Source: Tridacna crocea
Lineage: Eukaryota > Mollusca > Bivalvia > Cardiida > Cardiidae
DNA: 64,000 nt
Reading direction: 5' to 3'
Assembly (NCBI GenBank): GCA_943736015.1
Contig: OX031065.1
Span: 43,944,992 to 44,008,991 of the forward strand
Positions 43,691 through 55,174 of this stretch are shown here, in pieces. The translations under genes were made by a program, and so were the position numbers. The notes under the pieces are model-generated. The model saw only the letters and a list, made by a program, of their open reading frames with translations. It was not told where the DNA came from and made no database searches. The stretch's first letter is position 1. Each line of letters starts with the position of its first letter.

Positions 43691-45805
43691 CAAGAGGGCC
43701 AAAATCGCTCACCTGAGTCTATTGACCAAACATGAACCATCTAGTTTCCCAGTGACCTAGTTTTTTATCAGACATTACCCGTCATCAAACACTTTTGAGA
43801 TATCAATAAGACAAACATTCTGACCAAGTTTCATGAGTATTGGACTGAAAATGTGGCCTCTACAGCATACAAAAGGTGTTTCTAAGATTTCACCAAGTGA
43901 CCTAGTTTTGGAGCCGACAATTACCCAACTCTTTTGAGACATCACCAAAACAAACATTCTGACCAAGTCTGAAGAGTATCAGGCAGAAAATGTAGGCACT
44001 AGAGCGTACAAAAGGTTTTTCTAATATTTGACCCATTGACCTAGTTTTTGACTCCACATGACCCATTTAAGGTATCACCAGGACAAATATTATGAACAAG
44101 TTTTAGGAGTATCAGATTGAAAATGTGTCCTCCAGAGCATACAAAAGTTGTTTATAACATTTGACCTATTGACCCAGTTTTTGACCCAACATGACCCATT
44201 TTCAAACTCATCCAAGATTATTATATACGCAAACATTCCGACCAATTTTCAAGAGTGTTGGACTGAAAAGGACGCATCCAGAGCATATGCAAGGTTTTTC
44301 TAAGATTTGACCTTGTGACCAAGTCTTTAACCCCCAATGACACACTTTCAAATTTGTCTAATATATCATCAAGGCAAACATTCTGACCAACTTACAAGAG
44401 TTTTGGACTGAAAATGTGGCCTCTAGAGCCTACCAAAGGTTTTTCTAACATTTGACCTGGTGACCTAGTTTTTGACTCCACATGACCCATTTTCAAACTC
44501 GTCCAAGATATCATAAAGGCAAATATTCTGACCAACTTTCAAGAGTTTTGGACTGAAAATGTGGCCTCTAGAGCGTACACAAGGTTTTTCTAAGATTTGA
44601 CCTAGTGACCTAGTTTTTGACCCCACATGACCCATTTTCAAACTTGTCTGAGATATCATCAAGACAAACATTCGGACCAACTTTCAAGAGTTTTGGACAG
44701 AAAATGTGGCCTCTAGAGCATACACAAAGTTTTCTACAATTTGATATAGTGACCTAGGTTTTGAGATTTCATCAAGGCACACATCCTGACCAACTTTCAT
44801 GAGTATCCGACTGAAAATGTGGCCTCTAGAGCGTACACAAGGTTTTTCTAAGATTTGCCCTAGTGACCTAGTTTTTGACCTGACATGAACCATTTTCCGA
44901 CTTGTCCGAGATATCATCAAGACAAACATTCTGACCAACTTTCAAGGGTTTTGGACTGAAAATGTGGCCTCTAGAGCATACACAAGGTTTTTCTAAGATT
45001 TGACCTAGTGACCAAGTTTTTGACGCGACATGACCCATTTTCAAACTTATCCAAGATATCATCCAGGCAAACATCCTGACCAATTTTCATGAGTATTGGA
45101 CTGAAAATGTGGCGTCAAGAGCGTACACAAGGTTTTTCTAAAATTTGACCTAGTGACCTAGTTTTTGACCCAACATGACCCATTTTCAAACTCTTCCAAG
45201 ATATTATCATGACAAACATTCTAAAGAAGTTCAAAGAGTTTTGGACTGAAAATGTGGCCTCTAGAGTGTACACGAGGTTTTTCTAAGATTTGACCTAGTG
45301 ACCTAGTTTTTGACCTGACATGACCTATGTTCAAACTCGTATAAGATACAATCCAGGCAAATATCCTGACCAACTTTCATGAGTATCCGACTGAAAATGT
45401 GGCCTCTAGAACATACACAAGGTTTTTCTAAAATTTGACCTAGTGACCTAGTTTTTGATCCCACATGACCCATTTTCAAACTCGTCCGACACATCATCCA
45501 GACAAACATCCTGACCAACTTTCATGAGTTTCTGACGGAAAATGTGGTCTCTAGAGCATACACAAGTTTTTTTTCTAAGATTTGATCTAGTGTCCTAGTT
45601 TTTGACCCGACATGAGCCATTTTCGAACTTGTCTGAGATTTCATCGAGGCAAACATCCTGACCACTTTTCATGGGTATCGGACCGAAAATTTGGACTCTA
45701 GAATGACACAAGGTAAAAAGTTGACAACACACGGCAGACGACGGACGACAGACACAGCATGATCACAATAGCTCACCATGAGCACTTCGTGCTCAGGTGA
45801 GCTAA
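43691..45805 (+). mobile_element. Helentron-like minisatellite element M18, GCTCACCTGAG family, long 145-bp array
   Basis: 5' CAAGAGGGCCAAAATCGCTCACCTGAG (hairpin shortened); 3' CTCACCATGAGCACTTCGTGCTCAGGTGAGCTAA. About 14 units (GACCTAGTTTTTGACCC.ACATGACCCATTTTCAAAC), with exact 145 bp spacing for 45014, 45159, 45304 and 45449. Confidence 0.88.
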
Positions 45806-46080
45806 AAATGAGAAAGTGGCCATACTACCCAGGTTAGCGAGGTAGGTTTGAAAAAATCCTGGGATCGAACCCGTTGATGCAAGTTGTTGTGACTTTTTTC
45901 AGTTACAAGTTTGATTCAGATTTTATATCTAATCATTACATGAAAATTTTTATTCCTTGACCGAAAATGTGAATTTTGTGAGTGGAGAAGGGAGAACACA
46001 GTATATATAGATGCAAACTTGTAAGAAATGGATTGTAATCAGAGGACTGACAGCAGCAACTGATTCCAACAGATGATGGG

Positions 46081-46233
46081 TTAACCCTTTACCCCATAAG
46101 GCATTTCTGTGGTATCTCTAATTGACCCTAAATAACAGCAAGGATCAGAGCAATTTCACCTTTTGCCACAATGTTTTACAAAGGCTCCTACAAGCAATGC
46201 GTAGAAATGAGTAGAAATGGTGTAAAGGGTTAA
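46081..46233. mobile_element. MITE family B, internally deleted
   Basis: TTAACCCTTTACCCCATAAGG to GGTGTAAAGGGTTAA. Only the second arm (GAGCAATTTCACCTTTTGCCAC) of the central palindrome remains; 153 bp against about 228. Confidence 0.8.
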
Positions 46234-46252
46234 AACTTTCAGCCGACATCCA

Positions 46253-46482
46253 CCACTAGTTAGGGGTCCTGTGTAGCTCATGTAGCTCACAACCTGGAGG
46301 CCCTGGGTTCAAGCTTCACAGGATCCAATAGGTTTTTATGGAAATGTCCTTGGACAAGACATTTTAGAGTCCTTGCCTAGGACTTGTGAAATGCAGGAAA
46401 TTTGTGAATATGTGAGCTGTCTTCATGGAATGACTAAAATAATGTTGAAAGTTACTCCATAAAGCCCATTCAGTCAAACCCA
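46253..46482 (+). mobile_element. tRNA-derived SINE
   Basis: tRNA-like head GTGTAGCTCATGTAGCTCAC..CCCTGGGTTCAAGCTTC (A- and B-box-like), then TGTCCTTGGACAAGACATTTTAG, resembling the conserved central domain of several animal SINE families (CCTTGGGCAAGGCACTT). No clear tail or target duplication. Confidence 0.65.
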
Positions 46483-46486
46483 TCAC

Positions 46487-46714
46487 TTAACTCATTACCA
46501 AACTTCAATATTTTAGACTGGTCCAAATTGAAAGTATTTGCAGATGACAAAAAAGTGACTGAAAATTTGAAATTTGGTTTGTGAAGGGTAGAAAACATTG
46601 TGGGAAAAGGAGAAGATGTTGGATACCAGCATTTTCTCCTTTTCCCACAATGTTTTCTTAAAAGGCTTCTGTCTCAGGGGCATCAAAAGTAGGGATTGTG
46701 TGGTAATGGGTTAA
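46487..46714. mobile_element. MITE family A
   Basis: TTAACTCATTACCAAACTTC to GTGTGGTAATGGGTTAA; centre GATGTTGGATACCAGCATT, one arm changed. Confidence 0.85.
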
Positions 46715-46868
46715 GTTTGCCATGTGTGACTGTAAAACACAAAGCGCACTTATAGATCATGCACTTGATGTCAAATATTTAGAGACTTTTAAGCCATTAT
46801 GTTCAGGCGTAAAAATGTTGAAATCATTAACCCGTAACTTTGTTACTTTCTAAAATGACACCCTAGGC

Positions 46869-47056
46869 TTACCCCTGAATCCAATCTGAGTTTTAACGAT
46901 CTTGAGAAAATAAGCTTTTGAAATAACAGGACATTTTTTCCCTTTTTCAAACAATGTTGTCTTCCATTTCAAAGACAAGTCTATTATTTAAGCCATGCTA
47001 ATTTCTCCATTTCAATTCGGACCAAACTGAATTTTTGTCATTTGGTAAAGAGTTAA
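46869..47056. mobile_element. MITE family A, decayed
   Basis: CTTACCCCTGAATCCAATC to CATTTGGTAAAGAGTTAA; the central palindrome is largely deleted. Confidence 0.55.
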
Positions 47057-47110
47057 AACATTGTGGAAAAAAGGATAAAATGCTTGTAACCATCATTTCC
47101 TCCTTTCCCC
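47057..47110. mobile_element. MITE family A, central fragment
   Basis: ACATTGTGGAAAAAAGGATAAAATGCTTGTAACCATCATTTCCTCC directly after the previous TTAA. Confidence 0.5.
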
Positions 47111-47985
47111 ACCTCTTATTAGAGAGGTCATCAGACGTATCCAACAGTGGTGAGTTTAAAAGGCAGACTGCCACAGAATTTGCTGTCTAAATCCATTTTT
47201 CTTGCGAAATTGTACGGATACACAGTCTGTTTCGTCATGATTTTGTAAATAAAGCGAAACAAAAAAAAAGAAATAGGAAACAGGCGTGGTTAATTTTTAT
47301 ATGACAAATATCAGAAAAAGTTTTGTTAAATCAACTTGCCCCGTCTGCAAATGATCCCTCAAATAACTGTAATTTTTCATTAAGAAAATAACTCTAAGCC
47401 GCAGAAAAAAAGAAGAATTTCGTTAAAAACGAGACAGAAAACTGCTGAACAAGATCATGCGACTTGAAAAACCGACAAGAAGGCCAAATGGCCATCGTGT
47501 AAAGCATAACTATGGGTTTCTACGTGGCGGTTTTTTCACTTGTTTGTTTACATGTACCAAAATATATTGAAATTAAAAGCCAATAAACTATTTGAAAGCA
47601 TTGATGCTGACCTCTCCTGGCTTCTCTTTTAAAGAAGCCAACTTGTATCAATTCAAAGACAAACTTCATTACTTGAGCACCATTTAATTTGTTGTCTGCT
47701 GCCAGAATAAACCTTAAACAATGTTGAAAACAGCATTAATCACCATGAAAAAATACTATGAAATAAAAACAGTTGTCAGCAGAAGGTATTCAACTACAGA
47801 GTGTTTCAACATTTGCCACAATATTTTGTAGACAGGTATTCAGATGCAAAGTTGATCAAATCTTCTGATTTATGACCCCACCCGTTTAGAAACTAGTACA
47901 CCAAGAACAGTTTCTGTGCAGTCTGATCTTGATTTACACTGTAAACAAACAGAATTTATAAATTCTGCTAATCCTGAAACATGCA
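47111..47985. other. Mostly unassigned; possible minisatellite-element 5' end at 47476
   Basis: ACAAGAAGGCCAAATGGCCATCG at 47476 has the start and hairpin form of the minisatellite elements but no downstream units. Otherwise AT-rich, no gene seen. Confidence 0.35.
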
Positions 47986-47989
47986 ATAA

Positions 47990-48182
47990 TTCCAAGATTT
48001 TAAATGACCTTAAAGTAAGACCTTTCAAAAACAATGCAGAAAAAACGAAAAATGTTGATACCCTGTATAATTTCTCCTTTTCCTATTTTTTTCCACCTTT
48101 CCAAAGGCAAATTTCATTAATTGTCAACTAAAGCTTTGAGTTTGGACAAGTCTAAAAAATTTTGCATGTGGTAAAGAATTAA
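47990..48182. mobile_element. MITE family A, decayed
   Basis: CCAAGATTTTAAATGACC..AAAGTAAGACCTTTCAAAAAC to TGTGGTAAAGAATTAA; centre AAATGTTGATACCCTGTATAATTTC barely pairs. Confidence 0.55.
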
Positions 48183-48201
48183 ATGGATGTTAAAATATCT
48201 T

Positions 48202-48447
48202 TTAACCCATTACCACACAATCCCTACTTTTGATGCCCCTGAGAAAGAAGCCTTTAGAAAACATTGCGGGAAAAGGAGAAAATGCTGGTAACCAGCATTT
48301 GCTGGTAACCAGCATTTTCTCCTTTTCCCACAAAGTTTTCTACCCTTCACAAAACAAATTTTAAATTTTCAGTCACGTTTATTTTGTCGTCTGCAAATGC
48401 CTTCAATTTGGACAGGCCTAAATTATTGTCGTTTGGTAATGGGTTAA
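48202..48447. mobile_element. MITE family A with duplicated centre
   Basis: TTAACCCATTACCACACAATCC to TTTGGTAATGGGTTAA. The centre reads GCTGGTAACCAGCATTTGCTGGTAACCAGCATT, a second copy of the loop region that makes this copy about 17 bp longer. Confidence 0.85.
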
Positions 48448-48462
48448 CCCTTTACTAAACAA

Positions 48463-48683
48463 TAAACCCTTTACCACATGCCAAAATTTAGACCTACTCC
48501 AAACATTTGCAAAAGACAATTCCATAGTAGTTCAAATAAAACATTTTCCTTTGATAGGATAGAATACTTGAGGGAAAAGGAGAAAATGTCAGTTACCAGC
48601 ATTTTCTCCTTTTCCCACAAAATTTTCAAAAGGCACCTTCCTCAGGCTTGTTGAAAATCGGGATTGTATGGTAAATTGTTCAA
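48463..48683. mobile_element. MITE family A, diverged
   Basis: TAAACCCTTTACCACATGCC to GTATGGTAAATTGTTCAA; centre AATGTCAGTTACCAGCATT. Confidence 0.7.
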
Positions 48684-48789
48684 CAGCTTTCAACAACTCG
48701 GAAAAAGAAAGCACTGAAACCACTGCAAAAAATGAACAAAATGTGTGTATTAACATTTTCTTCTTTTCTCCCAATGTTTTCTACCTTTC
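48684..48789. mobile_element. MITE family A left part, split by the next copy
   Basis: AACAACTCGGAAAAAGAAAGC..AACATTTTCTTCTTTTCTCCCAATGTTTTCTACC; resumes at 49024 with ACATTTCACTTTTTTAATCAC..TTTTGGTAAAGAG. Confidence 0.65.
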
Positions 48790-49023
48790 TTAACTCATTA
48801 CCAAACAACAAAATTCTAGGATTGTCCAAATCGAAAGCATAAAATTTTGTTGACGACAAAATAAAAGTGACTGAAAAATTGTAATTTGTCTTGTGAAGGA
48901 TAAAAAACATTGTGGGAAAAGGAGAAAATGCTAGTTACCAGCATTTCTACTTTTCCTAGAATGTTTTCAAAAGGCTTCTTTCTCAGGGGCGTCAAAAGTA
49001 GGGATTGTGTGGTAATGGGTTAA
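48790..49023. mobile_element. MITE family A inserted in another family A copy
   Basis: TTAACTCATTACCAAACAAC to GTGTGGTAATGGGTTAA, with TTAA on both sides inside the older copy. Confidence 0.85.
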
Positions 49024-49094
49024 GTACATTTCACTTTTTTAATCACATTTTATTTTGTACTTGTCTGCAAAATTCTGTCTTTTGGTAAAGAGCT
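49024..49094. mobile_element. MITE family A right part (of 48684)
   Basis: GTACATTTCACTTTTTTAATCACATTTTATTTTGT through CTGTCTTTTGGTAAAGAG; the terminal TTAA is lost. Confidence 0.6.
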
Positions 49095-49177
49095 TCCTGA
49101 AGAAGGTAAACATTTGTAAAGACTTGTCATAATTATATAAATATTATAATGTTATTAATCAAATGATTTAGTACTGC

Positions 49178-49230
49178 CCCAGTTACAGGTCCGAGGTCAG
49201 CCGTATTGGCCAACCTCGGACCTGTAACTG
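49178..49230. repeat. Inverted repeat
   Basis: CCCAGTTACAGGTCCGAGGT..GGCCAACCTCGGACCTGTAACTGGG, a near-perfect palindrome of about 23 bp arms with a short loop (GCCGTATT). Confidence 0.8.
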
Positions 49231-49270
49231 GGCCAATACGAAATCACTTGATTAATGACAATTTTATTAA

Positions 49271-49446
49271 TTAACCCTTTACCAAACAATCTCTGGTTTT
49301 TACCACCCTGAAAAAGAAGCCTTCTGAAAACATTGTGAGAAAAGGAGAAAATGCTGGTAACCAGAATTTTCTCCTTTTTCCCACAATGTTTTCTACCCTG
49401 CTGGAAACAAATATCAATTTTTGGGTTTCGTTTACTTTGCCGCCTC
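49271..49446. mobile_element. MITE family A, truncated right end
   Basis: TTAACCCTTTACCAAACAATCTC through GCTGGTAACCAGAATTTT to TTTACTTTGCCGCCT; the right end is missing. Nearby, CCAACCTCGGACCTGTAACTGG (49207) is the inverted counterpart of CCAGTTACAGGTCCGAGGTCAGC (49178). Confidence 0.7.
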
Positions 49447-49619
49447 TTTGAACGTGATTGGCTAAAAGTAAGCGCAAACACTCACACCACAGAACTTTTT
49501 TGACCAATCACGTTCAAGGATTTTTGTATTGGTCGCTGGTCATTAATATTGATACGAGGTCAACTGTATTGATCGGAGGTCAAGTTGTATTAAGCCGGGG
49601 TCACGACCTGTGTACTATA

Positions 49620-51573
49620 TAGAGCTGGGTATCGCCAAGGAAAATGTATCGCGATACTATCGCGATACCAGACAGGCGATACGATACAATATCACGATAC
49701 TTAATTGGTCAAGATTAACTTAATGACAGTCTTTTAAAAGAGAGACTGTTTTTATTGTGATATACGCAAACAAGATTTTATAAATAGATCTACATGCTCT
49801 TCAAAGACTTTAGGAACCTTTTCTCAAACTGTGCAACCATTTTTGGCAAAATCAATCCAAATGTTTGCTAAAACAGGCCCGTAGGAACAGGGGGGGCTGG
49901 GGGGGCTCAGCCCGCCTTCCAATAATTTTGAAAATCATAGTAACTAAAATATGAGTTTTTAGCGCAATGCAATTACCACCCAAAAAACCTCAGTATTTCG
50001 AAGTTAGCCCCCCAATCTTGAAATGCTTCCTATGTGGCTGTAAAACAAGTAGGTATGTGAGATACCATCGAACTGGTCAAATTCCTGTACAAAATCTATC
50101 AGATCGGTAGTGCTGGGCAATCAGGTTGAAATCACAAATGATTATTGTTTTGTAATCTGAAGAGCACACCAACTAGTTATCTGTTGTACAATCGGTGTCT
50201 CCATTTAACTGAGAATGCCTTTTGGCTTTGAATACCATGACAGTTTATCTACATGATATTAAGTTTATAAGGATGTATTGTTTTGTACTTCAAAAATCAA
50301 TGGTTTTGCAGTACCATTTAGAGTTTTTGCTTTATTCAATATCATTCATTTTGGTCCTCTATTTTTAATTTTCAAAAGTTAAAAAAAAAAATTAGACATA
50401 TTTCAAGCATTTACAGACTCGCCCCACCACGTAGATCTGTATTTTCATTTCCTAAAACAACAATTTCTTCACTCATGAATAGCATGTTAGCTTCAAATTA
50501 CTGTTTTATTCACAGATTTGTGTAAATCCATTGTTTAATTTCACTATTAAAAATGAGAAGATAGTTTTAAGTCCCTCTGATCGGACAATGCCATGCTGAT
50601 TGATCATTGTAGTGTCATGGGTTTTCACAGTTTTTTGGCGATCTATTTTTTCGTGACAAATAATTTTTGGAGAAGTATTACTACATGATTTGACATCAGT
50701 GTGTCATTTTGAATAGCAGGAAACTTTAAAATCGGTCCTTTTACACTAGATCAGAGGATTAACACCTTTATTACGTTGTCATAAGTAACTCGCCAGCTTC
50801 ATGATCATGCGCGTGTCTTTTGTATTTATACTAATCGTGTTTAGCCCATATTTCTGCCGGATGCATTAAAACTAGGTTATATGAAGCTCTAGACCATAAC
50901 TTAATGCGTCAGATTGACAATTAGGCAGATATTTTTCAGCCTCAAAGACAATTCAATTTCCCTGCATCAAAACCCGCACTTAGTCAACTTCGGAAGACAG
51001 TTGCCGATCCGCATCTCATTCATTTGTTATTTAAAAAGAACAAAGACAATTCAAACTGTGCTATCTTTCGCTAGCAAATAATCAAATTGCAGCTTATATT
51101 CGTCCGCTAAATCAAATGAACTTGTTAATTAATGCTTTATTTTAGAGTCCTTGTGGCAAAACTGGTAAGGAGGCAAAGCGATCAAAACGCAGCGGCAACT
51201 TTTTGGACATGAAGAAAATATGATAACCTTAGATCGTTCCGAATTAGCATCTATATTTAAAACCTGGAAAACCCTAAGCATGAGCGAGTGACTGTAAATA
51301 TTTCGCTTCAAATTATTCCCCAAATTACAAAGTTTTATAAATTTCATTGTTTCTAGCGTGAGTTTTTTAACGTTCTTGTATATATAGCAGAGACAAACTG
51401 CGTATTTTTTCCTATTTTATACATGAATCATTTACATTGATACGTGATCTCACACACTCTGCACACGACACGACGTAAATGTATCGCCAAGTATCGATAC
51501 AACGAGTTAGTATCGCGATATACTATCGCCAGCAAAAATATCACGATGCATCGATGATATCGCCCCAGCTCTA
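49620..51573. mobile_element. hAT-like non-autonomous element, copy 2
   Basis: TAGAGCTGGGTATCGCC start and ATCGCCCCAGCTCTA end, flanked by the 8 bp duplication GTACTATA (49612-49619, 51574-51581). Sub-terminal TATCGCGATA palindromes at both ends. Collinear with copy 1 except for an extra block at about 49877-50245 and no minisatellite insertion. No transposase frame. Confidence 0.92.
49877..50245. repeat. Insertion block H in hAT copy 2
   Basis: Begins GGCCCGTAGGAACAGGGGGGGC and includes CAGTATTTCGAAGTTAGCCCCCC..TTGAAATGCTTCCTATGTGGCTG, absent from hAT copy 1. A matching piece (CAGTATTTCAAAGTCAATCCCCCC..TTGAAATGCTTCCTAGGTGGC) is at 57805-57852. Unclassified repeat. Confidence 0.6.
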
Positions 51574-51940
51574 GTACTATACGAAATCAGAAATGTGACT
51601 GGTATCGCGTGGACCGGTTTCCATGTATAACTTCTATATATCTGATAGTTAATTAATAATACACGATATTAAATGATAGTCAATGAAGAAAGCTAGAAAC
51701 TGAGGTACATCCTAGCATACATACAACAGAATAATTCAATTTACACAGAACATAAATGCATCAAAATAATGTCATACCTCCACCAACACCAAAATCAATA
51801 CCAAATATCAAAGAAATGGTAGTAGCTTTGTTCACTGTAAACTGTTATTTACATAATAACTCCCGCATCTCAGGTATAGAACTTAAAACTGACCTACTAT
51901 ACAGCACTCCAACAATATTATGGCTTTACAACCTGTTTAA

Positions 51941-52490
51941 TTAAAGGTGGGTATTTAGAATTTTTACATCTCACTAAATTAAGAAATATATATATCACTG
52001 AAATTCGTATGAAAAAGTTATACAAATCATCAATAATTAAGATTCATAAAATTACAAAAAAAAATTTTTTTTGATGGTATTCCCTTAAAAGGCTACGTAG
52101 CCTCTTAAAGTATTTTTAGATTTCGCGCCAAAAATCAATAAAGCATTTCGGGAATGCCTAGTGACTAGCACGTGACTCATAACACTTAAATTCCATTACA
52201 TAACAAACATGTAATAATTATTTTCCATAATGTCTTCTTCGGACGCTATGTTTAAAACTTTGTCTATGTATTTCTGTATGTAAATAAGCGAATTGATCAT
52301 CTAAAAATAGAATGTGTCTCCCGTCGGTGTCGACCTGGGCTGTAGTAAATGTCTAATTTCTCGTGTTGTTGGACGGTGTTCGACTACTGAGGTTTTATGA
52401 ATGAAAATTAAAAGGCTTTTGGAATATAAGGATGGTTTTTTTTACATTTTTGTACAATTTTCGTCCCAAAATCTGAAGGGCCACCTTTAA
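51941..52490. mobile_element. TTAA-flanked MITE, family C, uninterrupted
   Basis: TTAAAGGTGGGTATTTAGAA to GGGCCACCTTTAA. Contains CCCTTAAAAGGCTACGTAGCC, the empty site for the family B insertion seen at 26166. Confidence 0.88.
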
Positions 52491-52569
52491 CACTGAACAG
52501 AAGAATTTTATACTTCTCCAATTCTGCAGTATTTTACCAAAAAAAAAGATTGTTTGGCACATAATACGT

Positions 52570-52686
52570 TGATGTCTTTGAAACAGTAGAAAACATTGTG
52601 AGAAAAGTAGAAAGTACTAGCAACCATTTTCACCTTTTCGACAGTGTATGTAAATGGCTTCATCCAAAAGGTTAGTTTACAAGGAT
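52570..52686. mobile_element. MITE family A, decayed
   Basis: GAAACAGTAGAAAACATTGTGAGAAAAGTAGAAAGTACTAGCAACC..CACCTTTTCGACAG; only the centre is recognisable. Confidence 0.45.
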
Positions 52687-52786
52687 TTTTAGTCAAGGTT
52701 TAACTCTGTGTCACACAATCCTGAATTTAAACAACCCAGTATCAGAGGAGACTTTTAAAAACATCATTGGAAAGGGAGAAAAGGAG

Positions 52787-52940
52787 CTCCAGACACGAGC
52801 CATTATTTTTCTTCAAAACCCTATATTGTGAGTACTCATTAAAATCATCTCGATTAGACTATTGTAATGAATACCCATAACAAAGGGTTTCGTGTAGAAT
52901 TATTGCTCTTTTCAATGAGTCCCTCTATCTGGAACTCTGC
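52787..52940 (+). pseudogene. LINE reverse transcriptase fragment (SRLDYCN motif)
   Basis: One plus-strand frame reads ...YSLKSSRLDYCNEYP. SRLDYCN is a conserved block late in the RT domain of CR1/L2/jockey-like LINEs. About 150 bp only, lodged in a family A MITE in place of its left central arm; how it got there is unclear. Confidence 0.6.
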
Positions 52941-53016
52941 AGATTACCAGCATTTTCTTCTATTTCCACAATGTTTTTCTACACTTTCAGAGACAATCCC
53001 ATCATCTTGGTCACAT

Positions 53017-53226
53017 TTAACCCTTTCCCAAACTCTGGAATGGTAGCCTTTTGAAAACATTGTGGGAAAAGGAGAAAATGCTGGTGACCAGCATTTTCTC
53101 CTTTTTCCACTATGTTTTCTACCCTATCATAGACAGTCATCATCTTTTCAGCAAGAGTTGAATTGTCATCTGCAAATGCTTTCAATTTGGTCTAGTCAAA
53201 AAATTTGTCATTTGGGAAGGAGTTAA
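53017..53226. mobile_element. MITE family A, nested
   Basis: TTAACCCTTTCCCAAACTC to ATTTGGGAAGGAGTTAA; centre AATGCTGGTGACCAGCATT. TTAA on both sides within the older copy. Confidence 0.85.
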
Positions 53227-53306
53227 TTTGTTATTTACAAATTTCTTGAATTTTGACATGTCTAAATTCTATTGATTGGTAAAGGGTTAACAAAAATAAT
53301 CTAGCC

Positions 53307-53539
53307 TTAACTCATTATCAAGCGACAAAATTCTAGACTTGTCTAAACTAAGAGCAATTGCAGGCAACAAAATGAATAAAGCTTAAAAATTTAAGTTCTT
53401 TTCCAGCTTGGTAGAAAAATTTGGGAAAGGGAGAAAATGGTTTATAAATTACTAGCATATTATCTTTTTCCTACAGTGTTTTGAAAAGGATTTTTTTCTC
53501 CGAGTCTTGAAAAGTCGGCATTTTGTGTTGAAAGGTTAA
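53307..53539. mobile_element. MITE family A, decayed
   Basis: TTAACTCATTATCAAGCGAC to TTTGTGTTGAAAGGTTAA; central arms heavily changed. Confidence 0.6.
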
Positions 53540-53640
53540 CAAAGCCATCTCAAGTTTCAACGACACAGTGGCAAAATTAATGAATACTGTAAGAATAGAG
53601 ATGGTTCATTTCAATAACTATATTGAATTTGAAGTATTAA

Positions 53641-54088
53641 TCAACTTTTTACCACACAATCACAAATTTTACCAACCCTGAGAAAAGGAGCCTTTTGAAA
53701 ATATTGTGAGAAAAGGAGAAAATGTTGATAACCAGCATTTTCTCCTTTTCCCATATTGTTTTCTATCCTTCCCAAACCAAATAATTTTTCATTCACATTT
53801 TTTTCATCATCGGCAAATGCTTTCAATTAACCCTTTACTCCATAGATACTCATTTCAACGCATTGCTTGTAGGAACCTTTGGAAAACATTGTGGCAAAAA
53901 GTGAAATTGCTCGTGACGAGCAATTTCACCTTTTGCCACAATGTTTTCTATGCTATCAAAAGGTATCATATACACATAAGAAGCAGCGTCATCCTTGCTG
54001 TTATTTAGGGTCAATTAGAGAAAGCATAGAAATGCTTTATGGGGTAAAGAGTTAATAGACCAGTCTAAACTTCTACCATTATATAGGC
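53641..54088. mobile_element. MITE family A split by a family B copy
   Basis: Left part TTTTTACCACACAATC to GCAAATGCTTTCAATTAA; right part TTAATAGACCAGTCTAAAC. The family B insertion lies at the AATTTGGACC position. Confidence 0.75.
53827..54055. mobile_element. MITE family B inserted in MITE family A
   Basis: TTAACCCTTTACTCCATAG to TATGGGGTAAAGAGTTAA; centre AAATTGCTCGTGACGAGCAATTT. Confidence 0.88.
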
Positions 54089-54307
54089 AACTCTTTTCCA
54101 CATAATCCCAACTTTTAACAGCACTGATAAAGATCTCTTTTAAAAATATTGTGGGGAAAAGGAGAAAACAATGTTAACGAGCATTTTCTCCTTTCCCCAA
54201 GATGTTTTCTACCCTTCCCAAATCAAATTGCAATTGCTGATTCACTTTTTATGTTTTCATCTGCAAATGCTTTGAATTTGGACTAGTTCACATTTGGTAG
54301 AGTTTAA
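54089..54307. mobile_element. MITE family A, diverged
   Basis: AACTCTTTTCCACATAATCCC to CATTTGGTAGAGTTTAA; centre AACAATGTTAACGAGCATT. Shares its right TTAA with the next copy. Confidence 0.7.
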
Positions 54308-54531
54308 CCGATTCCACACAATCCCTACTTTTGACACACCTGAGAAAGAAGCCTTTAGAAAAAATTGTGGGAAAAGGAGAAAATGCTGGTAACCAGCATT
54401 TTCTCTTTTTCCCACAATGTTTTCTACCCTTCACAAAGCAACTTTCAAATTTTCCGTCACTTTTATTCTGTCGTCTGCAATTGCTTTCAATTTGGACCAG
54501 TCTAAAGTATTGTCGTTTGGTAATAGGTTAA
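54304..54531. mobile_element. MITE family A
   Basis: TTAACCGATTCCACACAATCC to TTTGGTAATAGGTTAA; centre AATGCTGGTAACCAGCATT. Confidence 0.85.
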
Positions 54532-55174
54532 GTATTGTGATACAAGAAGGAAGTTTTCATTTTGAAAAAATAAACTGATATATCAAATTCATAAAGTTCT
54601 CTAAAGCAGTTCTATGACAGTGATTTTTACTCATTTATTGTCAGATATTCCTTAAACACTACTTATGTTACAGTTACAAACAATGGAGCAAACCAAGAAA
54701 GGAGTGTGCATTTTTTAAGATATGAAAAACATTGCAGCAAAGTCAGCAGTGTCTTGTGAAAAACATTCACTCTATTTCAAATATTTGATTTGTTGGTATT
54801 GGCAAGTGACACATATACCAAATGCCACATTATAGTTGCCATACTGTAGCTTCACGGTCTATTTACAGTCTATTTATGTGATCTAAAATAAGACATAATA
54901 GACAAAAACATTGCTTTCCCACCCATATCATGATCTATTTCTCTACTTACTTGGTCAATATGTTTAACCTTTATAGAAAAGAAAATGGGAGATCAGTTTC
55001 ATAAAAGGTGCTTTTTCCGACAGGATGTTCTACAGAATCAAACCTATCTCAGTACATATCAGATAGACATAATCAATCTTTGGAAATGTTGAATCTGGGA
55101 CTTTTTACTGACAATAAATACAGATAAACACATTCCATTTACATAGCATTCTAAAGGGTCTAAATTGTTAGTAG
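54532..55174. other. No recognisable feature
   Basis: AT-rich, no repeat shared in the window, no supported exon. Confidence 0.5.

Larger units (their letters stand above)
52700..53290. mobile_element. MITE family A, old copy carrying a LINE piece and a younger MITE
   Basis: TTAACTCTGTGTCACACAATCC start; right end CTATTGATTGGTAAAGGGTTAA. Interrupted by 52787-52940 (LINE fragment) and by 53017-53226 (another family A copy). Confidence 0.7.

Noticed and set aside
49040-49620. Promoter region suggested by inverted GGTCCGAGGT repeats
   Set aside because: A palindrome without TATA, initiator or adjacent exon; more likely a small foldback repeat.
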